Positions 24,673 through 30,581 of a DNA stretch of 64,000 bases are shown here, one piece after another. Below the pieces are notes generated by a model. The model was not told where the DNA came from, searched no databases, and worked only from the letters and a program-made list of their open reading frames with translations. The translations under genes and the position numbers were made by a program. Position 1 is the stretch's first letter, and every line of letters begins with the position of its first letter. The DNA lies in contig NC_090022.1 in assembly GCF_037176765.1 (NCBI RefSeq), positions 52,143,209 through 52,207,208 on the forward strand, in the 5' to 3' direction. Source of the DNA: Anolis sagrei (taxonomy: Eukaryota > Chordata > Lepidosauria > Squamata > Anolidae).

Positions 24673-24710
<38 letters not shown>

Positions 24711-24903
24711 GTAGTAGTAGTAGTAGTAGTAGTAGTATATTCCAGTTCAATCAGTATAACAAAATCCTCATTTTATGCTTTCAGAATATTTCGAGTGGTG
24801 GTGGGGGAACTAGTTAATTTTGTCTGCATACTGCACAGAATAATAAAAGTATTGCTGCTCTCCTGGCTCATCACAAACTGGAGAAAATGACCTAAATCAG
24901 CCA

Positions 24904-24957
<54 letters not shown>

Positions 24958-25426
24958 AAACTGCTGGAGGGTTTTTTTTTGTTATCTGTTGTTTTCTGCT
25001 TGTTTGGCCCACACTAGTAGGGAGGTGGAAGCTTGTCCCTGGCCCCTGTATACGATAATGTTGTCACCTGAATATTGAGGTTCTGTTTCTGGAAATGCTT
25101 TATTATGCTGATTTTTTGCTTGCAGGACAAATACATTTCCATTGCAAAGGGAGTTTCTTTGCAGTATCAGTTTGTAATTTCAGCTCTTTCCTTTTCAGAA
25201 TGAAGCAGCAGGAGTCGTGGTTGAGAGAGGGGCTGGGTTCTCCTCTGATGACGATGAAGAAGAAAAAGGAGGCCCAAGCTCCGAGACCCCAGCTGAAGAT
25301 ATGGCTATTTCCTGGCCCCAAAATCGACAAGTGGAGGAACAGAATAAGGGATCAAAAACAACAAGAAAGAGTGGAAGACAGAAGAAAGGAGAAGCCAAGC
25401 ATTTGTTTCCCTTTGAGAAGCTATAA
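2904..25426 (+). CDS. XPC: XPC, xeroderma pigmentosum group C DNA damage sensor (16 exons, ~952 aa)
   Basis: Complete gene; joining the 16 exons listed separately gives 952 codons plus TAA, against 940 aa in human. XPC, with RAD23B and centrin-2, finds helix-distorting lesions and starts global-genome nucleotide excision repair in the nucleus. It has a basic disordered N-terminus, a transglutaminase-like domain (about 165-320 and 560-633) split by a Lys/Glu-rich insert, then beta-hairpin domains BHD1-3 (about 634-840). The C-terminus carries the centrin-binding helix [16 protein letters not shown] (856-871). The tryptophan equivalent to human W690 is kept at about 699. Every intron has GT-AG ends and phases agree. 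The start at 2904 is chosen because MGDSSKRKG begins a basic XPC-like N-terminus; an in-frame ATG at 2826 would add 26 residues and has no XPC resemblance. Confidence 0.97.
3081..3351 (+). mobile_element. tRNA-derived SINE (L-tail type)
   Basis: Head GGAGCCCCCGGTGGCGCAGT followed by GGGTTAAACCCC and a B box, GGTTCGAATCC, marks a tRNA-derived pol III promoter. The 3' tail reads CTTGCAGTTTCTCAAGTCGC, TCCTGACAAGACAAA. The flanks share AATGTAGAA as target duplication. Related copies lie at 12218-12468, 15452-15712, 15955-16170 (minus), 41858-42085 and 43622-43870. Confidence 0.9.
3468..3833. mobile_element. hAT non-autonomous element (366 bp) with 8-bp TSD
   Basis: The ends are CAGGGGTCCTCAAACT and the complement AGTTTGAGGACCCCTG, with inner GGCCCGGGGGCCGGATGCGG and ATAATCCGGCCCTCCAACAG. 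The target duplication GTCTAAGG is perfect at 3460-3467 and 3834-3841, as for hAT elements. A second copy in inverse orientation is at 57434-57791. It sits in XPC intron 1 in a fragment of MITE family A. Confidence 0.92.
3842..4565. mobile_element. Cluster of inverted Penelope-like terminal repeats
   Basis: At least four copies of the PLE end sequence alternate in orientation: minus at 3850-3950, plus at 3950-4045, plus at 4060-4250, minus at 4253-4470, plus at 4471-4565. Marker sequences are GAAACGTCAGGAGAGAATGC, CTACAACAACCCAGTGATTC and AATCCATAAATATATATGGG. The inner part 4060-4345 is itself a large inverted repeat around CAGTGGATTGCACTCTG. Several copies carry the hammerhead-like core. 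Partial end duplications and inversions are a known habit of PLE insertions. Confidence 0.6.
4132..4172 (+). ncRNA. Hammerhead-like core, second copy
   Basis: CCCTGAGGATGCCTGCCACA, GATTCAGGTGAAACGTCAGG has the same order of parts as 1899-1939: CTGAGGA, stem II GCCTG/CAGGT with one G-T wobble, GAAA, ACGTC, AGG. Copies at 3913-3953 (minus) and 4472-4512 have lost the GAAA and look inactive. Confidence 0.35.
4643..4817. repeat. Palindromic MITE, family B
   Basis: Starts GGCCCCTTCCATACAGCTGT and ends GTGTGGAAGGGGCC, with TTTGAACTGCGTTATAT and AGTTCAAAGCAGATATGG inside. Further copies: 5590-5735, 5959-6105, 50752-50838, 62870-63025 and 63245-63373. Family ends are GGGCCCTTC with short flanking duplications. 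Confidence 0.7.
4830..5340. other. XPC intron 1 stretch, nothing recognised
   Basis: Unique-looking sequence with no exon, RNA gene or repeat that I recognise. Reading frames of 60-80 codons occur but show no family resemblance. Confidence 0.5.
5345..5430. repeat. MITE family C, left half
   Basis: ACATGGGCAAACTTTGGCCC, then GATGTTTTGGAATACAACTC and CACAATTCTTAACAGCC. This is the left arm only of the palindromic family seen complete at 57979-58112. Confidence 0.7.
5590..5735. repeat. MITE family B copy
   Basis: GGCCTCTTCTGCACTGCCCT ... GCATTGTGGAAGGGTTC, with a TAATCTGGGATAATCATATA core. Diverged palindrome in XPC intron 1. Confidence 0.65.
5825..6205 (-). mobile_element. LINE 3' fragment with internal inversion, split by MITE B
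   Basis: The complement matches the LINE at 52610-53410: AGTATAATGCAAAGTTTT and GGACATTTAGTATAATGC, with a tail CTCAAGTTGCTTCTGACATG before TTTATT repeats. It is interrupted by MITE B at 5959-6105 with CTTGG duplicated on both sides. From about 6144 the LINE sequence continues in the opposite orientation (AGCAAACCACTTACTACAGT), as after an inverted 5' end. Confidence 0.7.
5959..6105. repeat. MITE family B inserted in a LINE
   Basis: GGCCCTTCTCCACAGCCCTA and its complement at the right end; arms carry CCCAGAATATCAAGACAGAA. Flanked by CTTGG (5954-5958 and 6106-6110). Nested in the LINE fragment, so younger than it. Confidence 0.8.
6205..7074. other. End of XPC intron 1, nothing recognised
   Basis: About 870 bp without a recognised repeat or exon. 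A short duplication of GATGCTGGAAGTAAGATT is seen near 6818-6870. It ends at the acceptor TTGATACAG before exon 2. Confidence 0.5.
7075..7276 (+). CDS. XPC: XPC exon 2
   Basis: Residues 28-95. It starts by completing Asp and reads [16 protein letters not shown], matching human DAFEDEKPPKKSLLSK. The rest is a Lys/Glu/Ser-rich disordered segment. Acceptor TTGATACAG, donor GTGAGT. Confidence 0.9.
7640..7792 (+). repeat. L2-like LINE 3' end
   Basis: TTTTAACTATTGCATTGATG then GGGTGAGAAGAGTAGGACAG and AAATAAATAAATAAAA tail. The rest of intron 2 between 7277 and 8370 shows nothing else that I recognise. Confidence 0.5.
8370..9325. repeat. MITE family A split by an RTE/BovB insertion
   Basis: Left part (8370-8533) begins GTGTATATACACTGCAGAAT and runs to CTATAGCATT. 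The right part (9254-9320) resumes TAGCATTAAGCCATAGCAAT and ends TTCTACACTGCAGATGAA. The two halves form one palindromic MITE interrupted by the LINE. Confidence 0.8.
8534..9253 (-). mobile_element. RTE/BovB LINE, 5'-truncated, open ORF2 C-terminus
   Basis: The minus strand is open for about 239 codons: [79 protein letters not shown]. This covers the end of the RTE reverse transcriptase and its C-terminal region. The 3' end reads GACTGAACGAATGAACAACA. A 7-bp target duplication, TAGCATT, flanks it (8527-8533 and 9254-9260). Truncated at the 5' end, so not autonomous, but little decayed. Confidence 0.93.
9455..9558 (+). CDS. XPC: XPC exon 3
   Basis: Residues 95-130, ending [14 protein letters not shown] against human EEEEESENDWEEVEE, an acidic patch N-terminal to the transglutaminase-like domain. 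The acceptor chosen is TATTATAG at 9454; an in-phase alternative is GCAGAGCAG at 9469, which would drop five codons. Confidence 0.85.
9800..10401 (+). mobile_element. Sauria SINE split by a LINE fragment
   Basis: Reads CGCTGAGCTGCTGAACTTGC, AAACATGCAAATGTGAGTAG, ACAACGCCGGCTCTTTGG, then resumes after about 300 bp as CTTAGAAATGGAGATGAGCA and ends GTCAAGGGGAAACCTTTACC. Target duplication TAGCAAGTCA (9790-9799 and 10402-10411). Plus orientation, intron 3 of XPC. Confidence 0.9.
10024..10326 (-). mobile_element. L2-like LINE 3' end nested in Sauria SINE
   Basis: TTTATTTATTTATTTACCAC, ATATACCGTCTTTCTCAGCC, GGCGACTCAGGGCGGTTCAC, and at the far end GGAAGGCCCGCTCAAAAAAC, the complement of the LINE ORF end. 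It interrupts the SINE after CTCTTTGG. Confidence 0.75.
10462..10576 (+). CDS. XPC: XPC exon 4
   Basis: Residues 130-168, [20 protein letters not shown] then [14 protein letters not shown], matching human [19 protein letters not shown]. Start of the conserved transglutaminase-like region. Acceptor TTGTTTCCAG, donor GTAAGT. Confidence 0.95.
10608..10665 (-). repeat. L2-like LINE 3' end fragment
   Basis: TTTATTTATTTATTTCCATC ... CCCATATCAGCCCGAAGGCA. The remainder of intron 4 (10666-11134) holds nothing recognised. Confidence 0.5.
11135..11219 (+). CDS. XPC: XPC exon 5
   Basis: Residues 168-196, [20 protein letters not shown] then EVREDTHK, against human [24 protein letters not shown]. Ends in phase 0 before GTAAAA. 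Confidence 0.97.
11688..11848 (-). mobile_element. CR1 LINE 3' fragment
   Basis: TCATAGAATCATAGAGTTGG, then CTCCTGACAGATGGCCATAC and CAGCCTCTGCTTAATAACCT: the complement of a CR1 3' end. Diverged. Confidence 0.75.
11850..12035 (+). mobile_element. RTE/BovB LINE 3' fragment
   Basis: ATGTTGGGGAAAGTGGAAGG, GGTGGATGGATGG, GACGGGGAGCTCTGGCGTGG, GTGACTGAATGAATAAACAA. Only the last part of the ORF and the tail. Followed by TTGTTGTTGTTATTATTATC and another L2-like end (12040-12110, minus). Confidence 0.8.
12218..12468 (+). mobile_element. tRNA-derived SINE (L-tail type)
   Basis: GGAGCCCCCAGTGGTGCAAT head, GACACGAGAGAAGCCTCCCA middle, CTTGCAGTTTCTCAAGTCGC tail. Target duplication ATCCTATGGGAT / ATCCTATGGAAT. 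The B-box region is partly deleted. Confidence 0.88.
12575..12745 (-). repeat. L2-like LINE 3' end
   Basis: TATTTATGCCCCATCTTTCT, CCCAAAGGGGACTTAAGATG, then GCAATTATTCAATGCCTTTA. The rest of intron 5 up to 12951 shows nothing recognised. Confidence 0.55.
12952..13109 (+). CDS. XPC: XPC exon 6
   Basis: Residues 197-249, [49 protein letters not shown]. Very close to human [20 protein letters not shown]. Core of the transglutaminase-like fold, which in XPC has lost catalysis. Confidence 0.98.
13352..13469 (+). CDS. XPC: XPC exon 7
   Basis: Residues 249-288, [20 protein letters not shown] then [19 protein letters not shown] (human [18 protein letters not shown]). Acceptor GTTCTTCAAG, donor GTAAGT. 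Confidence 0.98.
13655..13984 (-). mobile_element. Sauria SINE
   Basis: GGTAAAGGTTTCCCCTGACA, GGGTGTGGTGCTCATCTCCA, GGTTATGTGGCCAGCATGAC, GCTGTGCCACCGGGGGCCC. The flanks share CTTGTAGTATAAA / CTTGTGGTATAAA. XPC intron 7. Confidence 0.9.
13990..15280. other. Rest of XPC intron 7
   Basis: About 1.3 kb with no recognised gene or repeat family apart from a homopolymer C run followed by A (14455-14479), prone to slippage, and a GGTGGTACTG-type short repeat at 14697-14728. Confidence 0.5.
15281..15370 (+). CDS. XPC: XPC exon 8
   Basis: Residues 289-318, [20 protein letters not shown] then [10 protein letters not shown], against human [20 protein letters not shown]. Hydrophobic core helix of the transglutaminase-like domain. 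Phase 0 on both sides. Confidence 0.98.
15452..15712 (+). mobile_element. tRNA-derived SINE (L-tail type)
   Basis: GGAGCCCCTCGTGGTGCAGT, GACAGGTTGGAGGTTCAAAT and tail CTTGCAATTTCTCAAGTTGC. The B box GGTTCAAATCC is kept. Confidence 0.88.
15955..16170 (-). mobile_element. tRNA-derived SINE (L-tail type), inverted
   Basis: The complement begins GGAGCCCCCGGTGGTGCAAT and has GGTTCGAATCCGGGGAGCAG; the tail end is GTTTGAGAAACTGCAAGTTG on the plus strand. It faces the copy at 15452-15712, so the two could fold together in the XPC pre-mRNA. Confidence 0.88.
16220..17561. other. Rest of XPC intron 8
   Basis: Contains an L2-like fragment near 16530-16600. A pyrimidine-rich region at 16800-17170 (repeated CTTC/CCTC/TCTC words) is unusual in strand bias. 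Nothing else recognised. Confidence 0.5.
17562..18506 (+). CDS. XPC: XPC exon 9 (largest, 945 bp)
   Basis: Residues 319-633. The first two thirds are a disordered insert rich in Lys, Glu and Ser with [18 protein letters not shown] against human [20 protein letters not shown]. The last third returns to the transglutaminase-like fold: [60 protein letters not shown]. Matches the single large exon of mammalian XPC in content and position. Both boundaries are phase 0. Confidence 0.98.
18507..18978. other. XPC intron 9
   Basis: 472 bp, no recognised feature. It ends TGCGATTTCTAG; a second AG five codons-worth of bases downstream (TTTATAG) would break the frame. Confidence 0.6.
18979..19139 (+). 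CDS. XPC: XPC exon 10
   Basis: Residues 634-687, [20 protein letters not shown] then [20 protein letters not shown] and [13 protein letters not shown]. Human [20 protein letters not shown] fixes the acceptor at 18978. Start of beta-hairpin domain 1, which helps bind undamaged DNA. Confidence 0.97.
19430..19610 (-). repeat. L2-like LINE 3' end
   Basis: TTTGTTTGTTTGTCTG run, then CTCAAAGGAGACTCAAGGTA and CAACAATTCAATGCCGC. The remaining intron 10 sequence to 20211 shows nothing recognised. Confidence 0.5.
20212..20293 (+). CDS. XPC: XPC exon 11
   Basis: Residues 687-714, [20 protein letters not shown] then IGEVPYK. Human [20 protein letters not shown]. The Trp is the one mutated (W690S) in some human XP-C patients. 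BHD1. Confidence 0.98.
20294..21211. other. XPC intron 11
   Basis: About 918 bp; the stretch 20395-20520 looks like an old interspersed repeat (GTTGAATCAAACTAAAGGTC), family not identified. Nothing else seen. Confidence 0.45.
21212..21346 (+). CDS. XPC: XPC exon 12
   Basis: Residues 715-759, [45 protein letters not shown]. Human [20 protein letters not shown]. BHD2, which contacts the lesion-containing duplex. Confidence 0.98.
21537..21560 (+). repeat. (GA)n microsatellite
   Basis: GAGAGAGAGAGAGAGAGAGA run in XPC intron 12. The rest of the intron (21347-22314) has no recognised element except a C homopolymer of about 15 just before the exon 13 polypyrimidine tract (22290-22304). Confidence 0.9.
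22315..22484 (+). CDS. XPC: XPC exon 13
   Basis: Residues 760-816, [57 protein letters not shown]. Human [23 protein letters not shown]3, the hairpin that inserts at the lesion and flips bases out. Confidence 0.98.
22485..23325. other. XPC intron 13
   Basis: 841 bp, no recognised exon, RNA gene or repeat. Confidence 0.5.
23326..23419 (+). CDS. XPC: XPC exon 14
   Basis: Residues 816-847, [20 protein letters not shown] then [11 protein letters not shown], against human [20 protein letters not shown]. End of BHD3 and a charged helix. Confidence 0.97.
23592..23866 (-). mobile_element. Sauria SINE
   Basis: GAAGGTTTCCCTTGACATTA, GTCCATAGACGCCTCCATAT, GCTGCGCCACTGGGGGTTCC. XPC intron 14. Some internal deletion compared with 13655-13984. 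Confidence 0.85.
24107..24196 (+). CDS. XPC: XPC exon 15
   Basis: Residues 848-877, [20 protein letters not shown] then [10 protein letters not shown]. [19 protein letters not shown] is the amphipathic helix bound by centrin-2. Confidence 0.98.
24600..24740 (+). repeat. L2-like LINE end with (ATT)n(AGT)n tail
   Basis: CCCTGAGTGCCTTTGGGGAG, AGAGGGCGGGTTATATTATT, then about 13 ATT and 9 AGT triplets (24673-24738). The microsatellite appears to have grown from the LINE tail. Confidence 0.7.
24909..24953. repeat. (TA)n microsatellite
   Basis: About 22 TA units in XPC intron 15. It can form a hairpin or cruciform and should be length-variable. Confidence 0.95.
25199..25426 (+). CDS. XPC: XPC exon 16 (last)
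   Basis: Residues 878-952 and stop TAA at 25424-25426. [11 protein letters not shown] and [15 protein letters not shown] match human SSDEEEG and AASWPQNREDEEKQK. It ends KHLFPFEKL where human ends SHLFPFEQL. C-terminal region that binds TFIIH. Confidence 0.98.
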   Translation, partial: NEAAGVVVERGAGFSSDDDEEEKGGPSSETPAEDMAISWPQNRQVEEQNKGSKTTRKSGRQKKGEAKHLFPFEKL

Positions 25427-26895
25427 CCAGAGGAGCAGTGATGCTGGTTATTTGTTGTGTCAAGCTTTAAAAAACCAAAACAACAACTTGGGTTTCTGTC
25501 AGGCTAGCTTGTAAATAGATTTTCCAGTTTGGATAGGAAATAATGTACGCCTAAAAGATTTGATGGAAGTAATTTCTAGTTATATCTGTATATATATATA
25601 ATGGGATGGTGCTTAATTAGATGTACAAAAATAATGTTGAGACTAAATCAGGGAGTTGACAAAATATTTTCAAGTCTAGGCCATAAACATTTACTTCAAT
25701 TGTGAATTGTCTTCAAGAACTCAGGAATAGATATATAGAGCTTCCTTCTCGGTGTCTGTCGAGTTGTCGAGAGGGAATCTGTTAAATGTTTTTGTTTTTT
25801 GATGTGAACATTGTCATGTGAAAACATGTATAGATCTTCCTTCATTGTGTCTGTGGGGTTATCAGGAACAGATTTGTTAAATGTTAATTATGTTTTTGAG
25901 GAATGGTTCTTGGGCATTCTCACGTGAAAGTCTTCCACCATTGCTAAATCGGTTATCTTAGTTCCATCACTGTTAGTCTTCACCCTCACACTCTCCATCA
26001 CTGTGCCCTTATTTTTTAAAGTGGTTTGCATGGCATTTACAGCAAGGTCTCATCTGTGTCCTGAGTAGTCAAAGAGTGCCTTTGTATGTCATAAGAATAA
26101 GAATGTTTATTATGTCTTCCTCAGTTTAGGACCCTCCACAGTTTGGACTGCAGCTCCAAGTGTCCTTGATCAATGGCCGTACAACCAGGGGCCAATACAA
26201 GTCAAAGTCCAAATCATCTGGAGAACACTAGGCTGCTTCACTGGGTTCAGGAAGCAGAGTGCTAACCAGAAGCAGAGTGCAATCCACTGGGACGTTCTCC
26301 TGCACAAACTCCATAAATATATATGGGAAGTGTGCAAGGCTGGTTATGTTGTTAGTCATTTTTCCCACACATACATACAAATTCATTCATTAGAATGTTT
26401 GTGAAATGATCATAGGACAAATCTATCAAAATTACCAAACTTAGGATTTCTTTTTAAGGTTTCAATCTTCCTTTGATTCTCAGCTCCCTTACCCCATACA
26501 TATGTATGCGCTGCTTCATCAGTCTTCTAGGCCATATTGACTGTGTACAACCAAAATGATTTTCAGTACTGTAAATTCATGCAATTTGCTTGGGACATAA
26601 TAGGAAAAATAATTGATACCTGTAATTCATCGTTACAGGCATATTGTAGGTTGCCATTTTCACTTTAGATGTAATTAGATTGGTGTGATTCTTACACTTT
26701 TTTGCAAAATCTGTTTTAACACAACTTTTAAAAGTGGAAAATAGTTTTATTGGCCTAGATTTGTAGGAAATGGCAACCTCCCTCTATCTGATGTGACTGC
26801 GGCTAGGTTTAGCACTTAAAATATATTTAGAAGAAAAATATTTTTATACTGAATCTTTCGCAAAAAAAAAAATAAACCTTTAATAACTCTTCGTT
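25427..26895 (+). other. XPC: XPC 3' UTR and probable polyadenylation region
   Basis: No further coding sequence. AATAAA occurs at 26871-26876 after an A run and is the best candidate poly(A) signal; AT-rich sequence and a TGTTT-rich stretch follow. The region 25730-25900 contains an imperfect duplication (TAGAGCTTCCTTCTCGGTGT / TAGATCTTCCTTCATTGTGT). A PLE fragment lies at about 26255-26325. The real 3' end may be nearer. Confidence 0.5.
26255..26325. repeat. Penelope-like terminal fragment
   Basis: GCTAACCAGAAGCAGAGTGC, AATCCACTGGGACGTTCTCC, CTCCATAAATATATATGGGA: same as 4262-4345. Confidence 0.7.
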
Positions 26896-27135
26896 TCTAT
26901 TTAATATATGCTACAGCTGTACCATTCACCTCTTTAGAGCACACCACTGTAGGCATCATACATTTTAAATTATAGACAAAACTCTATCAGAAGACATAGC
27001 TACGATGACAGCTCTTTGTAGCCACACCTCCTAGTATGGCAGAGGGATATCAGTATCATAGTTCCTTTAAATGGGCTTCAAACATACTCTAGCAATGGAT
27101 TATTAGTTAAGCTAAAGTAAATCCCCCACCCTTCA

Positions 27136-27190
27136 TGAAATCAGAGTTGGAAGAGACCTCATGGGCCAGAGTCCCACTCCCTGCTCAGTG
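27136..27190 (-). repeat. CR1 LINE 3' scrap
   Basis: CATGAAATCAGAGTTGGAAG, AGACCTCATGGGCC, the complement of a CR1 3' terminus. About 50 bp only. Confidence 0.65.
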
Positions 27191-27204
27191 CAAGATCTCT
27201 AGTT

Positions 27205-27520
27205 AAAGCAGTCATTCTCAACCTTCCTAATGCCATGACTCCTTTATACAGTTCCTCATATTGTGGTGGCCCCCAACCATAACATTTCCATTGCTTCTTC
27301 ATAACTCTTATTTTGCTACTGTTATGAATCGTAATGTAAATATCTGATATGCAGGATGTATTTTCATTCACTGGATCACATTTGGAACAAATACCCAATA
27401 TGCCCAAATTTGAATACTGTTGGGGTTGGGAAGGGGGATTGATTTTGTCATTTGGGAGTTGTGTTGCTGGGATTTATAGTTAACCTACAATCAAAAAGCA
27501 TTCTGAACCAGAAGTAAACC
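27205..27520 (+). mobile_element. hAT element fragment, same family as 54109-55560
   Basis: CAGTCATTCTCAACCTTCCT, GTTATGAATCGTAATGTAAA, TATCTGATATGCAGGATGTA, GGATTTATAGTTAACCTACA. Left end and first internal repeat only. Confidence 0.85.
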
Positions 27521-27539
27521 AACCCCTTATAAGAGATGT

Positions 27540-28700
27540 GTATGCATACATAAATTGCAACAACACATTTCACAAAAACCATTCATTTATATTTTAAAAT
27601 ATATGATTTATTGCTTATTTTACATACTCAGAGGTTTCTCATTACATTCACATGACACACCCTACAGCTGACATCGCAACAGTTTGGAAAGTTCTAATTT
27701 AAGGAGTATTAGTAATGGAGAAGTGAGATCCCTTCTAGATGTTCTGGAGCTGTTTTGTGTTTCAGAAAGCATCTCACAGGCAGTTTAGGTAACACCAAGA
27801 TTGTGTTGTGGTACCATTGGCCTTGTACCATTTTGGAAGGAACTCTGCGTCATCATAGGCTATCACGTGGGTGAGTATAATTGTCTTCCAAGAGTAGAGT
27901 CTTGACAGTGGGTCCGTAAGTGACTGTAGAGACCTATCCTTCAAAGCAGGTGTACCGTTGCTACTGGACAATCTGGATTTTTTTTCCTGTCCTCTCCAAG
28001 AACATATTTTAAGTAGTACGCTAAAGCCAATAATGTGATTCCATTTTAAAACTCAAGTTCAATATTCACAATACTTAAATCAATAGAAAAGAATAAATCC
28101 ATTCACAAACATTTATTCACAGAATATAAAAGTCTGACAACTCCCACCCATAAAAAAGAATGTCAAAAGTTACTATTGTAAAGCATACAAGTGTTGGTTT
28201 TCTTGAAAATAAAAACGAACATAAAACTTCCATTGCTACCCCACAGAAGATGTAAAAAAATGTGAAACAAGTACCGTGGCATCTTAAATGGCAAAACAGT
28301 ATGAATCCATTTGCCTGGAACATAGTGAAATACATCTATCCATGGGAAGCAGTGGCCACCAGATTAAATGGCATTTTGACCTCCAAGAATGGAACAAAGT
28401 TAACTGTTAAAAGAACCATCATCCACTTTGCACAAACTGGATTCTTATCCAGTAATTACTCTTAGGAATTAATGTCCTACTAACAATATAGGAAGAACAT
28501 GGTTCAGTAGAGATTTGGGTTTAGCAGTGTAGTTACCTTTTATTTTCCAACATCATATTTATGAAGAGTGGGCCATTTAACAGAACATCTACATAAATGT
28601 ATCGAACAGCATTGGATTGCTAGTAATTGTTGCCTATGTGTTGTAACTTTTTGTAAAAGTATACCTTTTCATAACAGATGATCTCTTCCGTCTACTAGTA
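27540..28700. other. Intergenic stretch, nothing recognised
   Basis: AT-rich, no gene or identified repeat family. The last part (28700-28781, CTTCTTAAACTGGGTCCCAA) belongs to an older element that the Helitron array interrupts. Confidence 0.5.
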
Positions 28701-28781
28701 TATAGAAGCTCACTGCTTCTTAAACTGGGTCCCAATCCCCTTCCCTCAATGTTATATGCATTATCTATATCTGTATCTGTA

Positions 28782-30581
28782 TATATAATAAAGAAGAGTG
28801 TTTGTTTGTATAGGACAGAGGGCGGACAGAGGGCGGACAGAGGGAGGGCGGTGTATGTGCCAGCGTTCTGATTGGCTGCCGCTGTGGTGCTATTTGCATA
28901 TGGTCTCTGATTGGCCAGCTTCAATAGGAGCCCCTGGTGGAGAAGAGGGTTCATGGCAGAAACGGGGCATGACAGAAGGAAATTTGCATATGGTCTCTGA
29001 TTGGCCAGCCTCAAATCCAACATTCCGAGATGAGAATGAGAGGAAAGGAAAGGCCGGGGCCTGGGTCAGAACACTCCCAATACAGACCGAAATAGGCACA
29101 CAGAGCCCCCATCACCCACTCTACATCCTACTGCAGTTTGGAGGAGGATGAACCATGGATGATGGGACTTGCAGTACCACCACTCACATTCTGAGACCGC
29201 TGTTAACCTTATCCAATGACTGATCAGGACCAAACTTCGCACAGAGACCTCTCATGACCCACTTTACGTCCTGGTGTGGTTTGGCCGGGGATGGACCGTG
29301 GATTATGGGACTTGCAGTACCATTGCTCAATTCTTCAGACCACTGCAACCCTCATCCAATTACCAATAAATACCAAACTTGGCACACTGAGTCTCCATGA
29401 CGCACTCTACATCCAGGTGCAGTTTGAAGGAGGATGCACCATGGACGATGGGACTTGCAATACCTGCACTCCCTTCCTAAGACCATTACAACTGCCAACG
29501 ATGATGGATCAGGAACACAATTTACACAGAGACCCAGCATGACCCACTCTACATCCTGGTGCAGTTTGTAAGAATTTAACAATGGATGATGGGACTTGCA
29601 GTCACTTCACTCACTTCCTGAGACCACTGAGACCCTCGCCTATGACTCATCAAGACTAAACTTGGCACATGGAGCTTCAATGACCCACTCTACATACTGG
29701 AGCAGTTTGGAGGACGACAGACCATGGATGATGGGACTTCAAGTACCTCCACTACCCAAGACTGCTGCAAAACTCATCTAATGACCAATCAAGACCAAAG
29801 TTGGCACACAGAGCCCCCATGACCCACTCTACATCCTGCTGCAGTTCTGGAGAAGAGTGGACCATGGATGATGGAACTTCCAGTACCTTCACTCACATTC
29901 TGAGACCTCTGCAAACCTCATCCAATGACTGATCAAGACCAAACTTGGCACATAGACCTCTCATGACCCACGTTACGTCCTGGTGTTGTTTGGAAAACTT
30001 TGGAGATGGATGATGGGACTTGCAGTACCTTTGCTCACTTCCTGAGACCACTGAGACCCTCGCCAATGACTAATCAAGACTACACTTGGCACATGGAGAT
30101 CCAATGACCCACTCTACACCCTGGTGCAGTTTGGAGGAGGACAGACCATGAATGATGGGACTTCAAGTACCTCCACTCCCTTCCGAAGATTGCTGCAACC
30201 CTCTTCTAATGACCAATGAAGACCACACTTGGCACACAGAACCCTCATGATCCACTCTACATCCTGCTGCAGTTTGAAAGGGGATGGACTTTGGATGATG
30301 GGACTTGCAGTACCTTCACTCACTTACTGACACCACTGCCACCCTCATCTAATGAATGATAAAGACCAAACTTGGCACACAGAGCCCTCATGAACCACTC
30401 TATATCCTGCTGCTGTTTGTAGGAGGATGGCCCATGGATGATGGGACTTCAAGTACCTTCACTCACTTCCTGAAAATAATGCAGCCGTTATCCAAAGACC
30501 AATAAAGACCAAACTTGGCATACAGAACCGCCATTACCCACTTTCTCTAATAACCCGGGCAACGCCGGGTCCCCAAGCTAG
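28782..30581 (+). repeat. Helitron-like unit 1
   Basis: Head with GGACAGAGGGC repeated three times (28813-28850), octamers at 28892 and 28982, then minisatellite monomers whose GATGATGGGACTT marker recurs near 29158, 29301, 29443, 29583, 29724, 29863, 30007, 30149, 30292 and 30434. Hairpin 30553-30570, CTAG 30578-30581. Confidence 0.85.
28860..29030 (+). promoter_or_regulatory. Duplicated octamer-CCAAT module in Helitron unit heads
   Basis: In unit 1 ATTGGCTG (28871) is followed by two copies, 90 bp apart, of ATTTGCATATGGTCTCTG joined to ATTGGCCAGC (octamers at 28892-28899 and 28982-28989; reversed CCAAT boxes at 28910 and 29000). The same arrangement repeats in units 2-4. ATTTGCAT with nearby CCAAT boxes is typical of vertebrate H2A/H2B promoters. 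Promoter function here is inference from motifs only. Confidence 0.5.

Noticed and set aside
24605-24890. Hydrophobic frames rich in isoleucine, leucine and valine that look like membrane proteins
   Set aside because: They are translations of the ATT/AGT microsatellite.
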